Counted from the first letter of the stretch, positions 1 through 6,128 are shown. The stretch is DNA of 9,939 bases from Anaerolineales bacterium (GCA_030668545.1 DAOUTT010000050.1:1-9939); one strand, 5' to 3'. Made by a program: numbers and translations. The notes: generated by a model from the sequence alone, not told the origin.

Positions 1-2492
1 ACGCGGTTATGGACGAAGAAGACTTGTCCTCCGCGGTCAAGTTCGCGGAGAATCGCAGACCGGACCAGTTGGGGGTCGTACAAACCCACATGGGTTCGCA
101 CAGGGAGCCGATTCTCTGGTGGAGTGCTGATAGTCGAGATATCTCGTACTCCGGTGAGTGCCATATACAGCGTCCGTGGGATCGGAGTTGCTGTGAGTGT
201 CAGAACATCAACCTCGGTCCGCATGCGTTTAAGGAATTCCTTATGTGTGACGCCAAACCTTTGCTCTTCGTCGATAATGAGCAGTCCAAGGTCCTTAAAT
301 AGGACATCGGGTTGAAGAAGGCGGTGGGTGCCGATCACCATATCGATCTCGCCCGAGACCAGTCTCGTGATGATCTCAGCCGTCTCGCTTCGGCTCCGGA
401 AACGGGACAGCATTTCAACCTTGATGGGAAAGGCGGCGAGCCGGCGCCGGAATGTGTTGAAATGCTGCTGCGCCAACACGGTCGTCGGAACGAGCATAGC
501 GGCTTGTTTGCCGTGCATCACCGCTTTGAACGCTGCACGCAAAGCGACCTCCGTTTTTCCATAGCCTACATCACCACAAATCAAGCGGTCCATCGGTTTG
601 CGTCTTTCCATGTCGCCTTTGATAGCTTCGAGTGCTCGTATTTGATCTTCTGTTTCCTGGTGAGCGAATGACGCTTCCAATTCCTTTTGCCATGCTGTAT
701 CTGGGGGAAATGCCGTTCCGAGCACCGTTTGTCTTTCTGCGTAAAGTTCGAGAAGATCGCGTGCGATTTGCTCGACCGCCTCTCTCGCTTTGCCTTTCGA
801 GCGAGCCCACTCAGAGGAGCCGAGGCGGGACAAAGAAGGGGATGAGCTGTCTGCGCCAACATAACGGGAGATACGATCGGCTTGATGGACGGGAATGTAA
901 AGTTGGTCGCCATCGGCGTACTCAATGAGAAGGAACTCTCGTTGGATTTCATCTAACCGGCGTTCGACAAGACCTATGAATCTCCCGATTCCGTAGTCGA
1001 TATGCACGACATAATTGCCATGCTGAAGATCGGCGAAAGACTCTTCGGGAGCAGATGGCCGTGCGAGCGAGCGCCGGCGAGGTCGAGGACGCGACCAGCC
1101 AAATAACTCTGCATCCGAAAGTAGATGGAGGCGGTCACCTTGTGCCAGGTCTTGTATCCAGCCACCGGAAAGTGGTCCCTGTATGAAGATTATCTCGCCG
1201 TGGGGAAGATCTCCTAATATCTCTTGCCGGACTTCAGCGGCGTTATCGTACTCGCTCCACAACTCGCAAAGACGCTGCGCCTGCCGGCTGACGATGACAA
1301 CCGTTTCGTGATCCGTGCGTTTATCGCTCAGGTGCTTCAGAATTGATTCGAGTTGTCCACCGAAGCGTGGTCCTGGTGTGAAGGAATTTGCCAGCGGAAC
1401 CGCATGCATGTCTACAATCCCGGCGTTCATTCCTAGATCCAGTGTAGTGAAGTTCACGAGGCTCTCTTCGAGATCTGGTAAGGTCAGATAGGGAAGCGGG
1501 AAATCTGAAGAAATCCGCCTTTCTGCAATCGCCTCCTCATGCATGCTTAGAGCCTGCTGCTCAATATCTGCCACGGCATTCGTGAAAGCGATCTTATCGT
1601 CGAACACAACGACGGTATTCTTTGGAAGAAAACTTGATATGCCGGAGGGCTGTGAATTCATCAGCGGTAAAAACAACTCCAGCGAATCTGTTAGAAAAAG
1701 GTCATCTTCGTTGCCAATACCAGGTAATTGTTTCGACCATTTTTTATCGAAGTCGCGCAGTAGACCCTCACGCGCCGGTGTGACCCAGACCCAGGTCGTT
1801 TCCTTGATCGTCCGCTGAGAGGTTGGGTCGAAGCAGCGGAGAGATTCCACATCGTCTCCGAAAAATTCGAGGCGGATGGGGAACTCTTCCGCCGGGGGCC
1901 AGAGGTCGAGAATTCCGCCGCGACGGCTGAACTGTCCGCGCTCGGTCACAATACTGCTTTGCGCATAGCTGTTGTTCATGAGAAGGGAGAGAAGTTGATC
2001 GAAACGGAAAGCCGCTCCTTGCTTTACATAACGTGAGTTTGCCAGAAAAGTCCGCTTTGGGAGCGTGCGTGTCATCATAGCTCTGGATGAAGCCAGAAGC
2101 ATAAGGCTTTGGCCAGGGAGTTCTTCTTGTGGGCTGCCGGGTCCTTCACCTTGAGTCAGGAAAGCGAGTGCAGAGGTGCGCTCATTTCTGACGGATTCAC
2201 TCCAAGGTGACAGTTCATAAAAAAGAGGATTCGGATTTGGAAAACGGTGAAGTTTTACGTTTGGTGCCCAATTCGGAATCTCTTCATGAAGTGTGAGCAG
2301 GCGGTTCAATTGGGGAACGATATACAGAATCGGCTGCTGAAGATCTTCGTATAGAGCGCTGACCAGCATCGGTCGAACTGCTTTCGGAATCTCCAGAGCT
2401 TCGTCAGGAGAGGTCTTTTCCAGAAGCTGATCCAATAGTCGCTGGTATGTCGATTGCTCACGTAGAGGAGCTAATAGGGTGGAGAGATTCAT
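1..2492 (-). CDS. mfd: Transcription-repair coupling factor Mfd (partial, C-terminus beyond window)
   Basis: Mfd is an ATP-driven DNA translocase that removes stalled RNA polymerase from lesions and recruits UvrA. The reading frame is open from ATG 2492 to the left edge, giving 830 codons of a protein usually near 1150 residues, so the last translocase motifs and the C-terminal domain are outside. Visible in order: UvrB-like module (FSRRGGILDLWPP near residues 186-198, then EFFGDDVESLR and FDPTSQRT); RNA-polymerase-interacting Tudor-like domain (GNYVVHIDYGIGRF, about 492-505); Walker A GDVGYGKTE at 640-648 (E. coli also has its Walker A lysine near 634); GTHRLLQPDV; DExQ box DEEQRFGV at 741-748; motif III TATPIPRT at 767-774. 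I checked the frame codon by codon and found no stop. The start ATG overlaps the pth stop as ATGA, implying translational coupling. The cut is only the window edge, not a broken gene. Confidence 0.97.
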   Translation of the reverse strand, partial: MNLSTLLAPLREQSTYQRLLDQLLEKTSPDEALEIPKAVRPMLVSALYEDLQQPILYIVPQLNRLLTLHEEIPNWAPNVKLHRFPNPNPLFYELSPWSESVRNERTSALAFLTQGEGPGSPQEELPGQSLMLLASSRAMMTRTLPKRTFLANSRYVKQGAAFRFDQLLSLLMNNSYAQSSIVTERGQFSRRGGILDLWPPAEEFPIRLEFFGDDVESLRCFDPTSQRTIKETTWVWVTPAREGLLRDFDKKWSKQLPGIGNEDDLFLTDSLELFLPLMNSQPSGISSFLPKNTVVVFDDKIAFTNAVADIEQQALSMHEEAIAERRISSDFPLPYLTLPDLEESLVNFTTLDLGMNAGIVDMHAVPLANSFTPGPRFGGQLESILKHLSDKRTDHETVVIVSRQAQRLCELWSEYDNAAEVRQEILGDLPHGEIIFIQGPLSGGWIQDLAQGDRLHLLSDAELFGWSRPRPRRRSLARPSAPEESFADLQHGNYVVHIDYGIGRFIGLVERRLDEIQREFLLIEYADGDQLYIPVHQADRISRYVGADSSSPSLSRLGSSEWARSKGKAREAVEQIARDLLELYAERQTVLGTAFPPDTAWQKELEASFAHQETEDQIRALEAIKGDMERRKPMDRLICGDVGYGKTEVALRAAFKAVMHGKQAAMLVPTTVLAQQHFNTFRRRLAAFPIKVEMLSRFRSRSETAEIITRLVSGEIDMVIGTHRLLQPDVLFKDLGLLIIDEEQRFGVTHKEFLKRMRTEVDVLTLTATPIPRTLYMALTGVRDISTISTPPENRLPVRTHVGLYDPQLVRSAILRELDRGGQVFFVHNR

Positions 2493-3082
2493 TTATCAGC
2501 AGGTTTGGGATTGCAGGAGTTCATAGCCGCCTCGATCCCATCGAAGAGCAGCGTATGGACGCAGTCAGCGCTGCGGTGGAGTGTCATTTCAACAAATTCG
2601 GCATCCTCGGTGAGGAAATCTTGAAGGACGAAAGCTGCGGGATCCATTTTCCCTGATGGTCGACCGATGCCGATACGCATGCGCGGGATTTGATTTGACT
2701 GCATGGCGGCGATGATGGAAGCCATACCTTTGTGCCCACCGGAGCCGCCTTCGGGGCGGATGCGAACGGTCCCGAGCGGCAGGTCGAGATCGTCGTAGAT
2801 CACGATCAGATTTGAAGGCGGGATGCGATAATAGCGGGCTAGTGAAGCGACCGACCGGCCGACAAGATTCATGAAGGTTTGAGGTTTCACCAGGTAGATC
2901 TTTTCTCCATCTACACGTCCGTCAGCGATCAGCGCTTCAGATTGCATGCGCGAAATTGTAAGACCCCATCTGTGTGCAAGATGGTCAATCAGCATAAAGC
3001 CGATGTTATGCCGGTTCCGCCGGAATTCTCGGCCTGGATTGCCCAGGCCTGCGAGGAGCCATGGTCCTTGAAGTTCAGACAT
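2489..3082 (-). CDS. pth: Peptidyl-tRNA hydrolase (Pth)
   Basis: This cytosolic enzyme cleaves the ester bond of peptidyl-tRNAs that drop off ribosomes, recycling tRNA. The 197-residue product is typical for the family. N-terminal motif AGLGNPGREF (11-20) carries the substrate-binding Asn15. RHNIGF (24-29) carries the catalytic His25. KPQTFMN (66-72) ends in Asn72, and IYDDLDLP (95-102) holds the Asp98 that pairs with the His. GGHKGMASI (115-123) is the lid region; the residue after its His, Asn in E. coli (N114), is Lys here. RIGIGRP (136-142) completes the fold. I chose ATG 3082 rather than an upstream in-frame start, because homology begins there and an AGAAGG Shine-Dalgarno sequence lies directly before it, overlapping the stop of the upstream gene 4 nt away. 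The stop overlaps the mfd start (ATGA). The pth-mfd pairing is conserved in many bacteria. Confidence 0.96.
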   Translation of the reverse strand: MSELQGPWLLAGLGNPGREFRRNRHNIGFMLIDHLAHRWGLTISRMQSEALIADGRVDGEKIYLVKPQTFMNLVGRSVASLARYYRIPPSNLIVIYDDLDLPLGTVRIRPEGGSGGHKGMASIIAAMQSNQIPRMRIGIGRPSGKMDPAAFVLQDFLTEDAEFVEMTLHRSADCVHTLLFDGIEAAMNSCNPKPADK

Positions 3083-3086
3083 CCTT

Positions 3087-3764
3087 CTACCTACGTTTCT
3101 TTCGATTAGCTTTACGGAGCATCTGTCGCATTCGTAAAACAGCCCATCGCTCTTGGGATCTCCTGCGGATGAAGAGATAAATACCGAGTGAGAGCAGGAC
3201 AACCACACCGGCGATTATTCCCCCTGTGAAAGTCCGTAACACTGTAGATGGGTTTGATCCACCTGGAAGTGGCAGCGGAGTGGGGCGCGGGGTCCGCGTA
3301 GGCAGTGCAATCGTTGGCGTTGCCGTGACCCTGTCAGGCTGAGGCGTGGCCGTCTCAATCGCTGTGCTGTTACGAATGCGGAGCCCTTCAACGAATGACT
3401 CGAGTACGATGTTATTGCTGAGATGTACACGCAAGCGCAGAGTGTAGAAGCCGTCGGTGATACCGGTGGTATCCCAGAGCCCCAATCTTCCATTCGTTAC
3501 GGGCGTGTGAACGGGATCGCCGATTAGGAACCAGGTCCCGGTCGGGTTATCTGAGTGGGAGAAAGAGAGATCATACGAAACGAAGGATGGGTGAGACGCT
3601 GACCCCTCGATTGTTACCACTCCATCGATGGCCTCCCCGCCGAGAGGTTCACGGATGTCCGCGTACCCTGGCGCCTGGGCTGCAGCCTGGCTGACAATGC
3701 ACACAACACCTAGCATCGTGAAACAGAGAATATTAAGCAGCCGTATGGCCTTCGAAAACCCCAT
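3087..3764 (-). CDS. Secreted Ig-like-domain protein with C-terminal membrane anchor
   Basis: No named family is recognised. The 225-residue product has a signal peptide (hydrophobic stretch about 8-26, likely signal peptidase I site after AAAQA, residue 31). A beta-rich domain follows (about 32-131: IREPLGGEAIDGVVTIEG ... DTTGITDGFYTLRLRVH ... GLRIRN), resembling bacterial Ig-like modules. Next come a Thr/Pro-rich stalk (about 132-172, with ATPTIALPTRTPRPTP), one transmembrane helix (178-199) and a very basic cytoplasmic tail ending KANRKKRR. It is therefore a type I membrane protein with an extracellular domain. ATG 3764 is preferred because a CAGGTG Shine-Dalgarno sits about 8 nt upstream and the signal peptide starts there; an upstream in-frame extension to 3884 would run across the promoter. 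It heads the operon with pth and mfd, 4 nt before pth. That placement does not reveal its function; this layout is common in Chloroflexota-style genomes (inference). Confidence 0.85.
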   Translation of the reverse strand: MGFSKAIRLLNILCFTMLGVVCIVSQAAAQAPGYADIREPLGGEAIDGVVTIEGSASHPSFVSYDLSFSHSDNPTGTWFLIGDPVHTPVTNGRLGLWDTTGITDGFYTLRLRVHLSNNIVLESFVEGLRIRNSTAIETATPQPDRVTATPTIALPTRTPRPTPLPLPGGSNPSTVLRTFTGGIIAGVVVLLSLGIYLFIRRRSQERWAVLRMRQMLRKANRKKRR

Positions 3765-3792
3765 TATTACACCTGCAAGAGACCAATCTGTG

Positions 3793-3821
3793 AGTCTATC
3801 ATGCCGCCTGTATCGGGTCAA
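3793..3821 (-). promoter_or_regulatory. Sigma70-type promoter for the Ig-like protein-pth-mfd operon
   Basis: On the minus strand, TTGACC (3821-3816, 5 of 6 to consensus) is followed by exactly 17 nt and TAGACT (3798-3793, 4 of 6). A start near 3786 would give a leader of about 22 nt before ATG 3764, with the CAGGTG ribosome site inside it. Read by eye; no transcript data. Confidence 0.6.
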
Positions 3822-3928
3822 ACAGACAGGATTCTCCAGACTTCTTGAAGGAATAAAGCCTTCCGCAGGTGATAAACCTCCCACAGGATAGAAAAACCCG
3901 CCGGAGGTCTGAAAGCAGTGGGAGTTTC

Positions 3929-3940
3929 AGGAGAGCTCCT
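3929..3940. repeat. Inverted repeat AGGAG-AG-CTCCT
   Basis: A 5-bp dyad with a 2-bp centre in the divergent region, 47 bp upstream of the rightward -35 element. It could be an operator half-site pair, but it is short enough to arise by chance. Confidence 0.25.
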
Positions 3941-3958
3941 CAACGAATGCGATTCTAT

Positions 3959-3972
3959 GTAAAGGGCTTTAC
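3959..3972. repeat. Inverted repeat GTAAAG-GG-CTTTAC
   Basis: A perfect 6-bp dyad with a 2-bp centre, ending 15 bp before the rightward -35 box at 3988. Position and symmetry fit a dimeric regulator site, but no regulator gene is visible in the window, so the role is inference. Confidence 0.35.
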
Positions 3973-3987
3973 TCGGACAGACGAACG

Positions 3988-4017
3988 TTGACGGAACGAT
4001 TGTGTATCGGGTAGAAT
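3988..4017 (+). promoter_or_regulatory. Sigma70-type promoter for the tail-anchored repeat protein gene
   Basis: TTGACG (3988-3993, 5 of 6) and TAGAAT (4012-4017, 5 of 6) are separated by 18 nt. A start near 4024 would place the hairpin-T7 element at about +10 to +50 of the transcript and give a leader of about 70 nt before ATG 4095. rplY downstream may also be read from here. Confidence 0.6.
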
Positions 4018-4033
4018 CTGTTTCGCATCGTCG

Positions 4034-4073
4034 AGGGCGTTCACCTGGACGGTTAGGTGGAGTCCCTTTTTTT
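4034..4073 (+). terminator. Intrinsic-terminator-like hairpin in the leader (possible attenuator)
   Basis: The stem is AGGG/CCCT (4034-4037 with 4064-4067), a 2x2 mismatch, then TTCACCT (4040-4046) paired with AGGTGGA (4055-4061, one G-U), with an 8-nt loop. CCC is followed directly by seven T (4067-4073). No gene on this strand lies upstream, so it can only act on the short leader starting near 4024. TTCACCT is also perfectly complementary to the ribosome-binding stretch AGGTGAA at 4084-4090, which gives an alternative fold. The role as attenuator is inference. Confidence 0.5.
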
Positions 4074-4094
4074 GTTCAGGCAAAGGTGAAAAAA

Positions 4095-4574
4095 ATGGCA
4101 ACAAACGAAAAACCAGGAAGCGATGAAATACAAGCTGAGATCATCCATCTTGATGGCGGGGTGATCCAGAATGTCGAAGCCGATACAGTCCGCATTGAAC
4201 AAGGCGGCGCCAATCGGGTTATCGCCAAGAATGTCGAGTTGAATAAAGGGGGCGCTCTTACGATCCAAGGAGATGTTGTCGGCTTGCAGCAGGGAGCAGC
4301 ATTTATTACGCGCAGTTCGGAGAGCACCAGCGAAGAGAGCACTGTGGGCGCTGTTGTTACGGAGCACGCTGTCCTGCAAGACTCAAGAGTTGGCATCACA
4401 ATTGCCCGAAAAGCAGAGCTAAATAATAGCTCTTCGATCATCTTGCTGGCTCAGGAAGTTGAGGGCAATGTGGAGACAATACTCGACACTCGCGGTGCAC
4501 TTCTAGCAGGTCTTGTTTCAGGCATCGCAGTGGGTCTCGTATTATTAGTTGGCAATCTGCTAAGGCGAGATTAA
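4095..4574 (+). CDS. Tail-anchored protein with 15-residue solenoid-like repeats (unknown function)
   Basis: No named family is recognised. The product has 159 residues. After a polar N-terminus, a repeat of exactly 15 residues appears: pattern A-(D/K)-x-V-x-(I/L)-x-x-G-(G/A)-A, with the I/L at 34, 49, 64, 94 and 109 and the small-residue triplets QGGA (36-39), KGGA (51-54), QGAA (66-69). The turn expected at 79 is replaced by an acidic/Ser insert (about 74-84). A looser unit (LDGGV, 19-23) precedes. Regular V/I/L alternation suggests a beta-solenoid, in general style like bactofilins, but I cannot assign it to them. A single transmembrane helix (about 135-156) and RRD close the chain, so it is probably membrane-bound with the solenoid in the cytoplasm. 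There is no signal peptide. ATG 4095 is chosen for its AAAGGTGA ribosome site; a GTG at 4002 would include promoter and hairpin. Confidence 0.75.
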   Translation: MATNEKPGSDEIQAEIIHLDGGVIQNVEADTVRIEQGGANRVIAKNVELNKGGALTIQGDVVGLQQGAAFITRSSESTSEESTVGAVVTEHAVLQDSRVGITIARKAELNNSSSIILLAQEVEGNVETILDTRGALLAGLVSGIAVGLVLLVGNLLRRD

Positions 4575-4575
4575 T

Positions 4576-4581
4576 TAAAAT
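4576..4581 (+). promoter_or_regulatory. Possible -10 element (TAAAAT) before rplY
   Basis: TAAAAT matches the -10 consensus at 5 of 6 positions just after the stop of the upstream gene. The nearest -35-like TTGGCA (4549-4554) is 21 nt away, too far for a standard promoter, so this is weak. If real, the transcript would start near 4588 and include the whole leader hairpin. Confidence 0.25.
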
Positions 4582-4604
4582 ATTCGAAAGCCGGTTCACC
4601 AGAT

Positions 4605-4646
4605 GGAACGAAGGTAACCCGAGAGGGTGAGAGGCGTTCCGAAGGA
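4605..4646 (+). promoter_or_regulatory. rplY leader hairpin resembling 5S rRNA loop E (putative L25 autoregulatory site)
   Basis: GGAACG (4605-4610) pairs perfectly with CGTTCC (4635-4640). Inside, ACCC (4617-4620) pairs with GGGT (4625-4628) around a GAGA tetraloop. Between the two helices is a 6x6 purine-rich internal loop: AAGGTA (4611-4616) facing GAGAGG (4629-4634). From memory, E. coli 5S rRNA loop E is AUGGUA facing GAGAGU, in the same order and also preceded by CG on the 5' strand; that is 5 of 6 matches on each side. L25 binds loop E. The GAAGGA ribosome site (4641-4646) starts immediately after the hairpin, so bound L25 would block it. Confidence 0.65.
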
Positions 4647-4653
4647 AAAAATA

Positions 4654-5334
4654 ATGGAAGCTGTAACATTAAACGCAAAAGAAAGAACAAAGATTAGGAA
4701 GCAAGTGAAAGCGTTGCGCAGACAGGGTATTTTACCAGCTGTGATGTACGGCGTAGGTATTGAGCCCCTTCCAATTGAGTTAGATGAAAAAGTGGCATCT
4801 CGTGTACTCGCGAATGTAGGTGGGTCTACACTTATCGACCTGAAAGTAGGCAAAGACACGCACAAAGTCTTGGTGCGCGAGTTCCAGCGCGATGTGATCC
4901 GTCGGGATATCTTGCACGTAGATTTCTTGGTGGTAGCCATGGATGTTGTCATTAGTGCTGTCGTTCCCGTTGTTTTAGTCGGGGAAGCCCCGGCAATGGA
5001 AGAACTTGGTGGCATTATCGTATCCGGGCTTAACGAAATCGAGGTAGAAGCCCTACCGGCAGATTTGCCGGAACAAGTGACAGCGGATATCGGGGCGCTT
5101 CTCACGATGAATGATGTCATCACGGCAGGTGATCTTGCCTTGGGGGAGAAGGTGACATTGGTCACTGATCCCGGCGAAACGATCGCCAATGTCATCGCTC
5201 AGATGGCTGAGGAAGTAATCGAAGAGGAAGAAGTCGAAGAGCTCGAAGAAGGCGTCGAACCCGAATTGGACGAAGACGAAGAAGCGGTGGAAGAATCCCC
5301 CGAGGGGAGTAAGTATAAGACTACTTACGACTAA
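4654..5334 (+). CDS. rplY: Ribosomal protein L25 / general stress protein CTC (TL5 type)
   Basis: This protein of the large ribosomal subunit binds loop E of 5S rRNA; longer versions with a second domain are called CTC or TL5. The 226-residue product has the N-terminal 5S-binding domain (about 1-92: LRRQGILPAVMYG at 21-33, VREFQRDVIRRDILHVDF at 74-91), the TL5 C-terminal beta domain (about 95-185, with EALPADLPE at 132-140), and a strongly acidic tail (186-218, nearly all Glu/Asp) before KYKTTYD. Acidic tails occur in several CTC proteins. ATG 4654 is chosen because GAAGGA lies 7 nt upstream and homology starts here; a GTG at 4627 falls inside the leader hairpin. It lies 79 nt after the tail-anchored protein gene on the same strand, and about 1.6 kb from pth, which often neighbours ctc. 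Probably regulated through its leader hairpin (inference). Confidence 0.95.
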   Translation: MEAVTLNAKERTKIRKQVKALRRQGILPAVMYGVGIEPLPIELDEKVASRVLANVGGSTLIDLKVGKDTHKVLVREFQRDVIRRDILHVDFLVVAMDVVISAVVPVVLVGEAPAMEELGGIIVSGLNEIEVEALPADLPEQVTADIGALLTMNDVITAGDLALGEKVTLVTDPGETIANVIAQMAEEVIEEEEVEELEEGVEPELDEDEEAVEESPEGSKYKTTYD

Positions 5335-5349
5335 CCGGACCGGATATTC

Positions 5350-5380
5350 AAGGAGCATGGTTAGAAGGCCATGCTCCTTT
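5350..5380 (+). terminator. rplY terminator hairpin
   Basis: AAGGAGCATGG (5350-5360) pairs perfectly with CCATGCTCCTT (5369-5379) around an 8-nt loop: an 11-bp stem starting 15 nt after the rplY stop. The T tract is short (TTTG, then CTTAAATTT), so termination may be imperfect or the hairpin may mainly protect the 3' end. Confidence 0.7.
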
Positions 5381-5403
5381 GCTTAAATTTATCACCATTG
5401 ATC

Positions 5404-5459
5404 CATAACCTTACGTAGGTTATGAACCTTCGGGAGGTTTGCGCAAGGAATGAAACCTC
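5404..5459. repeat. Tandem 18-bp hairpin repeat between convergent genes
   Basis: CATAACCT-tacgt-AGGTTATG (5404-5424) is an 8-bp stem with a 5-nt loop. AACCT-tcggg-AGGTT (5425-5439) follows immediately. AACCTT occurs at 5407 and 5425 and AGGTT at 5417 and 5435, an 18-bp period. A third arm, AAACCTC (5453-5459), can pair with GAGGTTT (5434-5440). It lies between the rplY terminator and the Nudix gene stop. Without T tracts it is not an obvious terminator on either strand. Confidence 0.5.
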
Positions 5460-5504
5460 AGTCATTAGAGGGGAGCCTACAGTATTTCGTCTGAAGATAT
5501 TGCT

Positions 5505-6101
5505 TTACTTGAGACGATCCAACAATTGAAGTAGATTCCTGGTGATCCTCGCCGTAGCTCCCCAGATCACCTCCCCCTGGTATGGTTTGAAGGCATAAAT
5601 CGGAAAGTGTGGGTCGGAAACAGAATTTTCTTCGAAGAGGGTTTCTAAGTGTGCAGGATCCGACAACCACTCGATGGGAACACCAAACACGCTTGCGACC
5701 TCTATCGGATTTAGCGTCAGCTTACAAGGCCAAGGGATCACGCCAACAACGGGAATTATTTGAAACTGCGTGATGGTGAGCAGGGAGTCGAGTCTGCCCA
5801 GGATTTTGACCTCCGCAGGATCGATGCCAATTTCCTCCTGTGTTTCTCGTAGCGCAGCGCTCTCATAGTTTTCATCATCGGGCTCAATTACCCCACCAGG
5901 AAACGAAACCTGACCACGATGGTCCTCGACTTCATCGGTACGTTTTGTGTACAGGGCGTGCCAGGAGCCATCGTGAAGATAAAGAGGGATGAGGACCGCA
6001 GCCAGGCGAGCATCTAATTCAGTCTGGACAACGGCTTTTTGTGAGAGAAGAATCTGTTGAAGGCGTTTCGTGAAATCATCCATAGGTTGATAATTAGGCA
6101 C
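5505..6101 (-). CDS. Nudix hydrolase, CoA pyrophosphatase (NudL/YeaB) type
   Basis: Nudix enzymes hydrolyse nucleoside diphosphates linked to another group; this subtype typically cleaves CoA or its derivatives to phosphopantetheine and 3',5'-ADP. The 198-residue product has the CoA-subfamily signature before the Nudix box (YTKRTDEVEDHRGQVSFPGG, 51-70), then the box itself with D76, ALRETQEEIGI (83-93) and metal-binding Glu residues 86, 89 and 90. IWGATARI (179-186) near the C-terminus is also typical. The first possible start is GTG 6101, with GGAGG (6120-6116) 14 nt upstream, longer than usual. ATG 6083 (residue 7) is a fair alternative but has no visible ribosome site. It is the last gene of the leftward block, 127 nt after trmI, and converges with rplY. 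Substrate assignment is by motif only. Confidence 0.9.
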   Translation of the reverse strand: MPNYQPMDDFTKRLQQILLSQKAVVQTELDARLAAVLIPLYLHDGSWHALYTKRTDEVEDHRGQVSFPGGVIEPDDENYESAALRETQEEIGIDPAEVKILGRLDSLLTITQFQIIPVVGVIPWPCKLTLNPIEVASVFGVPIEWLSDPAHLETLFEENSVSDPHFPIYAFKPYQGEVIWGATARITRNLLQLLDRLK

Positions 6102-6128
6102 GTTGGATCACGATTCCTCCATAAGCAC

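Larger units (their letters stand above)
3765..4094. other. Divergent intergenic region (330 nt)
   Basis: This stretch separates the leftward pth operon from the rightward tail-anchored protein gene. It contains a promoter for each direction (3793-3821 minus, 3988-4017 plus), two short dyads upstream of the rightward promoter (3929-3940 and 3959-3972), and a hairpin with a T7 tract in the rightward leader (4034-4073). Between 3830 and 3925 there are only weak hairpin possibilities, such as GAAGG/CCTTC near 3846-3862. I see no gene there. Confidence 0.6.

Noticed and set aside
9..2656. Several short reading frames on the plus strand and in other minus frames across this region, without family motifs
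   Set aside because: They lie inside the continuous mfd/pth coding frame, which carries all the expected motifs; they are out-of-frame shadows.
3083..3208. Longer Pth with 42 extra N-terminal residues
   Set aside because: The extension lies inside the upstream membrane protein gene and lacks homology; ATG 3082 has a ribosome site and the conserved start.
4627..4653. GTG at 4627 as the rplY start, adding nine residues
   Set aside because: The codon lies inside the leader hairpin and has no separate ribosome site; homology and GAAGGA support ATG 4654.
4596..5195. A 199-residue Ser/Thr-rich minus-strand reading frame opposite rplY
   Set aside because: It is the antisense of a clear L25 gene, with low-complexity composition and no motif.
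5296..5308. TCCCC-cga-GGGGA hairpin near the end of rplY
   Set aside because: It is within the coding sequence, has no T tract, and the stronger 11-bp hairpin at 5350-5379 is the better terminator.
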